Source of the DNA: Amaranthus tricolor
Taxonomy: Eukaryota > Streptophyta > Magnoliopsida > Caryophyllales > Amaranthaceae
Reading direction: 5' to 3'
DNA length: 64,000 nucleotides
NCBI RefSeq assembly: GCF_026212465.1
Contig: NC_080058.1
Coordinates: 621,501 to 685,500 of the forward strand
Shown piece after piece: positions 12,223 to 22,089 of the stretch. Both the position numbers and the translations under genes were made by a program. Position 1 is the stretch's first letter; every line of letters starts with the position of its first letter. The notes under the pieces were generated by a model. The model was not told the DNA's origin. It did no database searches and saw nothing but the letters and a program-made list of their open reading frames with translations.

Positions 12223-13364
12223 TAGACTTGGGAAAAATTGATCCGACCCGAAAATTGATCCGAAACCCGCCCGAAAAAATTGGGTTGAAACCCGGAAATT
12301 TTGACCCGAACCCGAAAATGACCCGACCCGAAAATGACCCGACCGAAATTGATCCGACCCAAAACCCGACCGACCGACCGTTTTCCCAGGTCTACCTGTA
12401 AGTATTTTTTTTTTTGAAGTTTTTTATAATTGTATTGTTATTATTTTAACCTTCTAATTACTAGTACTTTAATAGGGATTTTCATGTTTTGCTGGAGGGA
12501 CTAGTGGAAATTTGTCACAATTAGATATTTATCTTGAGGAGTCTAGGCTTGATCATCATCTTGAACTAGATGTATTGCAGTGGTGGAAAACAAATGAAAC
12601 TCGACATGCACAGGTTGCGCGTATGGCAAGGGATTTATTAGCCATTCCAATTACTACTGTTGCATCCGAGTCAGCTTTTAGCTTAGGAGGTAGAGTGCTT
12701 ACTAAGTATAGAGCTTCTCTTCAACCGGATACTGCTGAGGCTTTAATTACTAGTCATAGTTGGCTATTTAGTTATAAAGTAAAAGAAGGTAAATTTATCA
12801 ATTATTTGAGTTTTGAATGCAAATAATATGATCTTCAATTCGTTAAAACTATAGTTTATTCGTGAATTTGTTTTATGTTGATAGATCCACTTGAAAATGG
12901 ATTAGAGGTTAATATTCCACCAATGTGTAATGAAGAAGCTAACAAAGATTTAGAAGATGAAGATGAAGATGAAGATGAAGAAGATGAAGATGAAAAAGAA
13001 GATGAAGGCGAAGAAGAAAATCAAAATGAAGATGAAGTGTTTGAACAATTTGCTATTTAACATGTTCTTATTTATACTTTTAAATTTTAATATTTAAATT
13101 GTTGTATGTTTGAATTGATTCATTTGGATATTTTTTTGTAGTATGATGCATTTTAGACATTTTAATGATTTTTTTTTATGTTGAATTAGTCGATTGGATA
13201 TTCTAATGTTTTACGGTAACCCGTTGGATCAATCCGAACCTACCCGAAACCCAGAGTGATCCGACCTGAAAATGACCTGATCCGAAACTGACCCGACCCG
13301 AAAATGATCCGACCGAAATTGATCCGACCCAAAACCCGACCGACCGACCGTTTTCCCAGGTCTA
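12223..13364 (+). mobile_element. Internally deleted hAT transposon with intact ends and 8-bp TSD
   Basis: The element starts TAGACTTGGGAAAA and ends TTTTCCCAGGTCTA, an imperfect terminal inverted repeat. It is flanked by a perfect 8-bp duplication GTTATATA (12215-12222 and 13365-13372), diagnostic for hAT elements. Both subterminal regions are packed with GACCCGA/GACCGA repeats. It keeps only the C-terminal transposase exons (12476-13060), so it cannot be autonomous. A second copy of the right terminus, ending CCCAGGTCTA at about 12394, lies inside the left end. Confidence 0.92.
12476..13060 (+). pseudogene. hAT transposase C-terminal remnant (dimerisation domain)
   Basis: Two exons, 12476-12788 and 12885-13060, join in phase with GT-AG borders. 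The first encodes the hAT C-terminal dimerisation domain: LDIYLEE, a WWKTN block, ARDLLAIPITTVASESAFS and GGRVLTKYRASL, then ALITSHSWL. The second encodes a strongly acidic Asp/Glu tail. The BED zinc finger and the catalytic core are absent, so no active transposase can be made. An acceptor-like AG precedes 12476, suggesting that upstream exons were deleted. Confidence 0.88.
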
Positions 13365-13830
13365 GTTATATACATAATTAAACATTATCTAAAACTGCTA
13401 CCTTATCGGACAATGATATTTTTGTAAAGTACTTCATACAGTCTATTTTGTCGTTGGTTACGTTTGGAATATAAACAAGGTTTTTTATATAGATGTACAA
13501 AAGCTAAAATATATATATATGACGAATCTTGTTAATTTCATCTCGATGTACAGAATTTTAAATTAAAATATATTTTTATAATTGTTTATGAAATATATTT
13601 AAAGATGTTAAGACAAAATTATACTTTAAAAAGTTGTGAAAAAACAATGTAACAAACAAAGTGAAACAGAGGGACTAGGGGCTAGAGTTATAATCTCATT
13701 AAACCACTATCAACTAGTTAAACTATTATGTCGAACACATCATTTGATTTTTCGACAATGTTATTTTGACTAATTATAGTAAATTATTTTTTTAACAAAA
13801 TATAAATAAATGATATCTTATTAGATTAAT

Positions 13831-13939
<109 letters not shown>

Positions 13940-14601
13940 AATAAATTAATTTTGTGTGAAAATTGAACCTGATTTCAGTTAGAAATTAACTACCACTTTT
14001 TAGTCAAAGTATTAAACATCTGAGTTAAATTATGACATATCCCCTTATTATTTTTAAATATTTCATTATGTCAGGTACGGTTCTTTTAGATTTGAAGAAC
14101 ACGACTTTCGGTTTTTTGGGATAATTGTTGGTAGTTGCTAGTTGCACTAATTGCTTTTGTCCATTGATTGTTTGACAAAGTGACAAAATTTAATTTTTTT
14201 TTTATTATTATTATGAGATATAGATCGAGAAAAAGAAAACATTAAATATGAATTAAACTTTAAATTCTACCTAATAATATAAGATTCAATCTTCGTAAAT
14301 TGAGATATAGGGTTTTAGAGCCTACAAGGCCATAATTGAAAGAAATTTAATAATATTGCTGATCAATATTTATCATTTATGCTTTAATAAAGTTAAGTTA
14401 ATTGATATGCAAATGGAGCAAACCTACTTAAGTATGCAAAATCCAGTGATTTTCTTCTGCTATGTATCTAATATTAATTGATTTGTTTGATTAACTAAAA
14501 ATATTAAACCTATTTAAGTATACAAATGACGGTTAATTTTTAATTGATTTGTTTGATCAACATAAATATTTGTTGTTTTATTGACTTTATTAAGCTAGAT
14601 G

Positions 14602-14683
14602 TGTAACACCCGAATTTCCTCCCTTCCTTCACGATTCTGGTTTTATTTAAGGGGTTGGAAATCGAAAATTTTAAGGTGTTACA
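14602..14683. mobile_element. 82-bp LTR-like mini-element with 5-bp TSD
   Basis: Begins TGTAACACCC and ends GGTGTTACA, the TG...CA ends of an LTR retroelement, with a perfect 5-bp direct duplication AGATG on each side (14597-14601 and 14684-14688). The total length is only 82 bp, far shorter than a normal LTR. It could be an internally deleted solo LTR of a Cassandra-like or gypsy family, or a very small TRIM-type LTR. Confidence 0.75.
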
Positions 14684-14769
14684 AGATGTATAAGATGAAA
14701 ATATATGATTGGTGCAGACATTGATACTTTATTTAATTAATGTAATTTGCAAAAATACATTAAAGCTCT

Positions 14770-15057
14770 AACTTTAGTTATAATTCATAAATAATTTATA
14801 TTATTATAAATATAAAATGTATCTTTGTCAAATATGGAGGCTAACTAATATACCACTCAATCAATAACTTTAGTTATAATTCATAAATAATTTATATTAT
14901 TATAAATATAAAATGTATCTTTGTCAAATATGGGGGCTAACTAATATACCACTCAGTCAATAACTTTAGTTATAATTCATAAATAATTTATATTATTATA
15001 GATATAAAATGTATCTTTGTCAAATATGGGGGCTAACTAATATACCACTCAATCGAT
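14770..15057. repeat. Three tandem copies of a 96-bp unit
   Basis: Units start at 14770, 14866 and 14962 with AACTTTAGTTATAATTC and end with ACCACTCAATCAAT-like text. They differ by only a few substitutions, so the amplification is recent. The array ends about 220 bp upstream of the terpene synthase start codon, within its promoter region. Confidence 0.95.
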
Positions 15058-16499
15058 GTAGACCCCTTATTTGTTTTATAACCACAACTAGACTAAGCAA
15101 GTAAGCATTCAATACACACAATTCAAACTTTAAAAAGTAAGTCATTAATTGAACGAGACCCTAAGTGAGTATTTATAAACAGAGTATTGCAGTATTATAA
15201 ATTTATAAGAGAAGTTCTCTAATCACATAATCAATTAAAGAAAAAAACTTAGAAAGAAAACACATTAAGGATACAAAAATGAAGGATGCATTTATTGTGC
15301 AAGATCAAAACGGCACAAGTCTAAGAAAACAAGAAATTCTTCGACCCCTTGCCAACTTTACTCCTAATTTGTGGGGCGACCTTTTTCTTCATTACACTTC
15401 CCTTGATTCGGTTATATTACTTCTTATTTTCTACAATTTCTTTCATTTTTATTTCAACTTTATTTATATTGCCTTATTTTAACTTTATTTATATTGCCTA
15501 TATATCAGATATATTTTTAAAATTTTAATAACTAAACAAAAAATTACAAGCGCAACATTTGAATACTCAACTTCTTGCTTAAAAATTTTATTATACAATA
15601 GTTTAATTTCTTTTCTTGTTCCATGCACTTTTTCCATCCCCTATAGCTTTGGAATCCTTGTCCTTCACCATCGTAATTGTTTTTATTATAACAAAGAAAA
15701 TCATTTTTGTGAAATTTTTATGTTTAGGAAAGAAAAAAAACAACTCTTTTTTCTTATCACATAAACATTAATTTTTTTGAAACTAGATGGTATAAACTAT
15801 GGATGTTTAGAAATCTAATTAGGTCCGGACATGCTTAGGTAATGATCGGATTAATTGATAAAAACACTTTTAATATTAAATTGTATAATATAGAAATGGC
15901 TTAGCACACATACATACATATAAATTTAAGCGTTGACTCACTGTATTCCGAATGCTGCAGGCTACGCAAAATCAAAAGGAGCAAGAGATTAGTGAGCTGA
16001 AAGAGGAAGTGAGGAGGCATTTAACAAATGTTAAGGATCCAAAAGAAAACCTTCTCCTTATCAATGCAATCCAAAGACTTGGGGTGGCATATTGCTTTGG
16101 AGAAGAAATTGAGGCTATTTTGCAACATTTTCATAGCTATGATGATGCTTTTTACAAAGATGATCTTGAATATGTTTCCTTACGTTTTCGTTTGTTGCGG
16201 CAACATGGCTTCTTTTTATCATGTGGTAAATGATTTCATTATCTTATGATGTCGTTACTGTTAATTAACTAAATCACTCCTATTTAGGCTAGCTTTTTAG
16301 AGTTACACAGGTAATAACTTTACTCTTGTTAATATTAATAAAAGTTGCATAATAATGAAACTCAATAATCACAATCATGCAATCTTAAGCGCATTGATTA
16401 TTTATTATATAATTCAAATCATTGATTTATCCTATAGTATTTTAATAATATTATTTTTTGGCAAAAGCAAAGAGATTTAAAGCAATATACTCCTTCCGT

Positions 16500-16780
16500 T
16501 TCTACTTGATGCTTCTATATAGAGAATGTTCACGCGTCCATGGTCACCACTGTTTGAAGTAAAGGGCGATGGGTGTTCTCGTTGGCTCGTCGCCAGGTGG
16601 TCCCTTTTTCCATGACATACGGCCACGTGTCCGTTTTAAATTTAGCGACTATCAAAATGGCCTCCACCCTGTGGGTTGTCACCAGCCTATCGCCCGATCC
16701 ACTTTCTGACTATTTAGCAATCAATTGGCGATGGAATGGGCTGTCACCATTGTTATTCATTTTTAGTGACCTATATTAAG
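16500..16780. repeat. GC-richer insert in terpene synthase intron 2 with GGCGATGG/GTCACC repeats
   Basis: A block of higher GC content in an AT-rich intron, with repeated CGCCAGGTGG, GGCGATGG and GTCACC motifs reminiscent of CACTA subterminal repeats (compare 49975-50240). No ends or target duplication were found. The open frame across it has no domain. Confidence 0.35.
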
Positions 16781-17960
16781 AAAGGTTGAATCTTTTAAAT
16801 GGTTAAGATATTATTATTTTATTAAATGATAAAGTTGATGTAGAAAAATCAAAAACCATAATCATAAAATATAAAATTAATGTTAAAATAAAATTAGTGG
16901 AAAACATGTGAGGACCACAAGAATTATAAAAATATTAACATAATCCGTGGAAAATATGTGGTCACAGTCATTAAAATTTTATAAAATAGAATAACCAAGA
17001 ATGGGATATAATATTAATAGAAAAATTCCTCTGAAAAACGATAAATAAAACTGTTTAAAATTAATATAAAATGAGAACATCAACTATAAACAAAAGAGGA
17101 CAAAATATGTGTCTTTAAAACCCTTACATTTCAATTTATATTCATTAGTATTTGTTATCATGAATCTATATTATTATGTTCACCCTTAGCCTTGTACGAG
17201 CCTATTAATGACGTTTATAAACCTTACTTTAATAGATTTATTCCACAAGTTTATAAATGAAAATGGGAGCTTCAAGGATAGCTTAAAGACTGATTTGCAA
17301 GGAATGCTAAGCTTGTATGAAGCTTCTCATGTTAGAATACGAGGGGAGAAGGTTCTAGAAGAAGCCCTTGATTTTACTACAACTAACTTAACGTCCGTGG
17401 TTTCAAATTTAAGTTCTGATGATCCGTTAGGTGAACAAGTAACTCATGCCTTGGATCGACCCCTCTACAAATGCACTAATAGGCTTGAAGCTAAGTTTCA
17501 AATTCCTTTGTATGAATTGGATGCCTCACATAACCAAGCTTTGTTAAGGCTTGCCAAATTGGATTTCAACATGCTTCAATTACAATACAAAAAAGAGCTT
17601 AGTGATCTCATTAGGTAAGTATACATCGTCAAATCGACTATGTCCGTTATTTCGATATGGCCAACGATGTAAATTTAAGTTTTTTGGGTTTTATTATAAT
17701 GGACTAAAGTAGAGACCACTCTAACAAAAGTAGGTAACGTGTAATTTTAAGGGTAAATTGGTAAAAAAAAAGTAGATACTTTTTTAATTAAAGTGGAATT
17801 TTAAAGGTAAACTGGTAAAAAATAGAGATGAGACATTTGAGATGAACTTACCCAAAAAGAAAATGAAACATTTTCTTTGAATTGATCGAGTATATCATTA
17901 ACTAGAGGAAGGTTGCTTACATCTCCGAGACTCCAACCCTCCCAAACATGCCCCTAGATA

Positions 17961-18176
17961 TCATCATTATTATCCTACCTAGTGTATCCCACTCATAGAA
18001 AAACTATGGACAGGGTCTGGTGAGGAAAGGACGGCAACACTCATACCCATAAAGGAGAGCGCAGCCAAAGGAGTCCCCCGGCTTGAGAACGATAAAGAGA
18101 CGTAACTACACGGGAAAGATAAATCAAATGCCTATAAATAAAATAAATAAGTAGAACCAACTACAAAATAAATTAA
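17961..18176 (-). mobile_element. SINE with perfect 13-bp target duplication, in terpene synthase intron 3
   Basis: Flanked by a perfect direct duplication ATGCCCCTAGATA (17948-17960 and 18177-18189), typical of LINE-mediated SINE insertion. On the minus strand it ends in an ATGATG-type tail, preceded by the conserved block GACCCTGTCCATAG... and ATGAGTGGGATACACT. The 5' part includes GGGGGACTCCTTTGGCTGCG. I saw no clear box A/B head, so the promoter class is undetermined. Relatives at 7378 and 56558. Confidence 0.85.
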
Positions 18177-18789
18177 ATGCCCCTAGATAGGAGCCACTTA
18201 ATAAAATTAGGATAATAAAATGTGTATGTGATCAAATAGAGTTGATTTATAATAAACCTACGTGTATAGATCGTACTAACTTCACATGACCTTAAAAAAT
18301 AAATTAGGGGTGTCACATGTCAATTTCTTTTTTTTTTCTTCAACCTGCTCCGTATTTATGAATAATTAAGTAAAAAATTTCAATAAATAATTGTTTTACT
18401 ATATATATATATATATATATTGAACTAAATATTGTATTGATCATCAGGTGGTCAAGAAGCTTAGATTTCACAGGAAAATTCCCATTTTCAAGGGATATTG
18501 TAGTGGAGACATACATATGGGCATTAGGAGTGTTGTTTGAACCTGAATATTGTTATGGTCGAGCAATACTCGTCAAACTTTTAAAGATAATGACTGTGGT
18601 TAATGACATATATGATGCATATGGCACCATTCAAGAGTTGGAACCTTTCACTCAAGCAATTCTTAGGTTTGTCAATTTCTAATTTTGATCTTATAATTTT
18701 TACTTTTCTCTCTTTAGCTATCCAGTTTTTATAAAAAAAACATAATAAATTTAGTAGAAATATGACAAATGGAGTACAAATACTAAACC

Positions 18790-19061
18790 TGTAATACCCT
18801 AGATTTAGCTTGAAAAAAAGGATTGATAAACTACTTATATCAACAAGGTGCAGCATTCTTTTAGGGAGTCCATTTGCTAAGAACTCCACAGTTAAGCGTG
18901 CTTGATGGGGAGCAATCTTAGGATGGGTGACCTTCTGGGAAGAGTTCCCGGGTGCGCACGAGTAAAGTCAAAGTGCGCTGAAAAGACTTGTGTTGGTTTG
19001 TGGAGCCAGTCCACAGTCTCCATGAGTAGTCACCAGCGGTCCGAGGGGCCGGAGTGTTACA
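18790..19061 (+). mobile_element. Cassandra TRIM solo LTR in terpene synthase intron 4
   Basis: A 272-bp LTR starting TGTAATACCC and ending GGAGTGTTACA, flanked by a perfect 5-bp duplication AAACC (18785-18789 and 19062-19066). It carries a 5S rRNA-like internal promoter: a box A-like AAGCGTGCTTGATGGGGAG at about 18895, an intermediate element CTTAGGATGG, and a box C-like GGGTGACCTTCTGGGAAG at about 18925. This is the hallmark of Cassandra, a non-coding terminal-repeat retroelement found across vascular plants. No internal domain or second LTR is present, so it is a solo LTR left by recombination. Confidence 0.95.
18890..18942 (+). promoter_or_regulatory. 5S rRNA-like RNA polymerase III internal promoter in the Cassandra LTR
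   Basis: A box A, intermediate element and box C-like sequences occur in the order and approximate spacing of a 5S gene's internal control region. In Cassandra this region is known to resemble 5S and to drive RNA polymerase III transcription; activity of this copy is inferred only. Confidence 0.75.
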
Positions 19062-19849
19062 AAACCTATAAAGTTTTGATTCCATTCGAAAATCCAACTA
19101 AATCTATTCAACTTGTCAAATTCGATTGAGTTTTTAGCTCTATAACGTATTTTTCTATAAAAATAACGATTTAAAAAACTATTTTTAACTTAGTATAAAA
19201 TTAATATATAAATTTTGTAAAAAAGACGATCTACAATTATTCGACCAACTGATTTGACAACTAATGTAACGATTATACGTAGATATTAATATATTGATTG
19301 AAATTTGTTTTTTAATGTAATAACAGGTGGGACAACCATTGTATAAATGAAGTACCCGATTACATGAAATTGATTTACCAAATTTTGGTAGATACGTTCC
19401 AAGACTTTGAGCAAGATTTAGCTAATAATGGAGGAAAGTCATATACTATATATGACTATCTACAAAAGGAAGTTAAGTTCCGAAAAAATTATCAACAATT
19501 TTCACTTGTTATGCTCATGGTTTTTTACCAAGAGCCAATTCGTAATACTTGTTTCTTTTTATAAGGATCAAATTTTATAATTCAACTCAAATTCGCTTAT
19601 ATGAAAGTTTAGATGAGAGTTACCCAGTAAAACTTCAATTTGATAGTGTGAGATATTTAATGTCATTTTATTAGTTGAAATAAAGCTGATTAATTAGTAA
19701 TAAAGTTAGTGATTTTATTAATAAAAATATCACAAATTTAAACCTTATTCATATCAAATTTATAGTGTACACATTACAGTAAGAATAATTTTTCACGATA
19801 TTGAATTTAATAGCATTAGAAAAATGCCGTTGATTTATATTTTCTGTCT

Positions 19850-20106
19850 AATAATTAATGGTTTTTAATTTAAATTTTAATATAAAATGATTTAGTGACA
19901 CTTTATTTGGCCTTTAATGACATATGTAATTGAAACTATAGTCTACAGTCACTAAAAGCATTAGTATGGTGTTTTTATTATGTTGCTAAAAGATGTAAAA
20001 AAAATTACTAAATTCACAATATATATTATTAGAAATTTGAATTAGTGACTTTTAAATTATGTCACTAAAAGTATCTCACTAAAAGCATATTATGTTGTAG
20101 TGAGAT
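19850..20106. repeat. CACTA-type MITE-like sequence in terpene synthase intron 5
   Basis: Repeated TTAGTGAC / GTCACTAAAAG motifs in both orientations lead to a TATGTTGTAGTG end at about 20102, the complement of a CACTACAAC terminus typical of small CACTA derivatives. The left end was not defined. Confidence 0.5.
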
Positions 20107-20889
20107 TTTTTTGGGTTTGATCAACTCAAGTTTCACTAGGGAATAAGCACTACTTAATGATATTTAAATAATGGATGAAAACTAAGATGCATATATGTTG
20201 TTTACTTGTTTTCAGCTGAAAATTTCATGCCAAGCCTACCTAGAAGAAGCTAGATGGTGTCATAAAAATTACGTCCCACAATATGATGAGTATATGAAGA
20301 ATGGAATGGAAAGCTCCGTATACTGTTTCATGCTGATGGCAGCTCACCTAGGCATGGGAGAAACTGCAACTAATTAAGGATGAACTTCAATGGATCTACA
20401 AAAACTCCAACGCTATGAAATCGTCTTGCAAAATTGCAAGGCTCTGGGCTGACATGGGTGGACATAAGGTATACATTGCATTGCATACCAACTATTATAT
20501 TGTCAACGAAACTATTATGCCGTGACAATTCGTCACATGATTTTCATCGTGGCCCACTCGTGTGGACACGGAAGACCTGTGGGCTTGAGCCTACAAATCC
20601 ACGAGTCAAGAGCGTTGACTTGCACATACACTTGGTGAGGTTCATTATTTCCGAAAACTATATGGTAGTAGGAAGATTAGCTCACCCACTATATATGCAA
20701 GTCAACAACCCACTATTTTATCGATGTGGGATCTTATCTCACATGTGAAGTATTTCCAACAGATTCAACTCAATCAAAATTTTAAGCTGGTGCTTGAAAT
20801 TTATTTGTAACCCAAGCCTATATTAGAGCTCTTTGAGCTAGATGTGGGATGCAACTCACAACCCTTTAAATTGAATTTGTTAGAATATA

Positions 20890-21260
20890 TAACATATTTT
20901 GAGGCCTCAACTATCAACTTAAGCTTTTGGTTGAGTTGGTTTCTTGATATGGTATCAGAGCCACTAAGGTCATTGATTCGAATCTCAAACACCCCTCAAA
21001 TTCCAGTGGAATATACATTTCACATTAAGTATGAGGAGGATCTATGTTGCATCCACACTTCTAGCCCAAAGAATTCTCATGTGAGGCGGAGTTGTTAAAG
21101 TATGTAATATATCATGGCGCCTCAACCATCAGCTTAAACTTTTGGTTAAATTGGTTTCTTAACATAGTATCATGATATGTTATATACTCTAACATGAGTA
21201 TTAGAGTATATAAAAAATCTTAAAGTCTCAACCATCAGTTTGAGGTTTTAGTTAGAGTTA
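20890..21260 (+). repeat. tRNA-like dispersed repeat in terpene synthase intron 6
   Basis: Contains TGGTATCAGAGCC (box A-like; also identical to the usual primer binding site complementary to initiator Met-tRNA) and, about 20 bases on, GATTCGAATCTC (box B-like), followed by CATCCACACTTCTAGCCCAAA. Part of the block (AGCTTTTGGTTGAGTTGGTTTC) recurs in diverged form near 21130 and 21230. It could be a tRNA-derived SINE or LTR/PBS-derived; the tRNA-like spacing favours the former. Copies also at 8785 and 10380. Confidence 0.6.
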
Positions 21261-21807
21261 GTTCCTTGACAGAATCGAGGGGCAGATGAGAAATCCGTGA
21301 CATTTCACGTTGACTTCTAATACCAAGAATGTCAAGGAACTAACCGCGTTGATTAATTCTTACGTGCATGGTTCAATTTGGCATGGAGTTTGAGCGAAAA
21401 AGAAAGCATGTAGACTCGGCCGTGGAGTGCTATATGGATAGCTTTAATGTTTCAGAGGAAGAAGCTTATAAGGAGCTCCAGCACCAAGTAGAGGAAGCAT
21501 GGAAGGATTTGAATGAAGAAATGTTGAGGCCAACTGCTGTGTGTATGCGTCTTCTAAAGCTCATTACAAACATGTGTAGGGCATTATACGACATGTATAA
21601 GATTGGTGAAGATGCCTTCAACATGCCTATAACTATCAAAGACAAAGTTCAAGCACTTCTTATTGATCCAGCTATCTAAAACTACATTCAATTAATTAAG
21701 TGTGGTTTGATATTATATGAGATTAATGTTTTCATTTTGCTTCTTTTCTAAAATGCTTATTTTAACATTGTTGTGTTTTTTCTTTAAGACATTAGAACTC
21801 TGAGATT

Positions 21808-22066
21808 CTGATACTCAGATTTAAATTGAAAAGGGATTGATAGACTACTCATATCAACAAGGTGTTTAATGGGAGTCCATTTGTTAAGAACTCCACAGTC
21901 TTTAAGCGTGCTTGATGGGAACAATCTTAGGATGGGTGTTATAGATATTTTCTATGTTTTGTTTGTGGGGCCAAAGTGCGCTGGAAATACTGGTGTTGAT
22001 TTGTGGGGCCAGTCTACAGTCTTCATGAGTAATTACTAGCGGTCCGTTGGGCCGGGGTGTCATAGA
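21808..22066 (+). repeat. Degenerate Cassandra LTR with rearranged centre
   Basis: Aligns by eye with the LTR at 18790: GATTGATAGACTACTCATATCAACAAGG, TTAAGCGTGCTTGATGGG, CTTAGGATGGGTG, then GGGGCCAGTC... and GGTCCG...GGGCCGGGGTGT. The box C half is deleted and replaced by a copy of the sequence that follows the LTR (ATAGATATTTTCTATGTTTTG at about 21941 and again at about 22062). No target duplication remains. Confidence 0.8.
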
Positions 22067-22089
22067 TATTTTCTATGTTTTGTCTTATA

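Larger units (their letters stand above)
15279..21679 (+). pseudogene. TPS-a sesquiterpene synthase-like gene, probably inactive
   Basis: Seven exons: 15279-15410, 15961-16225, 17236-17614, 18448-18666, 19327-19471, 20216-20468 and 21389-21679. The layout matches TPS-a genes (the fourth exon is the typical 219 nt) and would give about 560 residues, class I sesquiterpene synthase length. The N-terminal R22-P23-x8-W32 motif is present (RPLANFTPNLW). Damage: exon 6 has one extra base, so frame is lost after GMGETAT (about 20370) and recovered only by a 1-nt shift to KDELQWIY. The RDR motif reads RDI (R274-D-I276). DDxxD reads NDIYD (311-315). The NSE/DTE region reads ADMGGHK. The last intron's acceptor is weak. 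These enzymes convert farnesyl diphosphate to cyclic sesquiterpenes in the cytosol; loss of metal-binding residues argues against activity. A functional, neofunctionalised enzyme with an assembly error is less likely. Confidence 0.88.

Noticed and set aside
12875..13060. Separate small acidic protein gene
   Set aside because: It joins in phase as the last exon of the hAT transposase remnant and lies inside the element's TIRs.
20460..21388. Transposon insertion splitting the last terpene synthase exon
   Set aside because: The gap lies at the normal exon 6/7 intron position of TPS-a genes and has GT-AG ends, so it is the usual intron enlarged by repeats.
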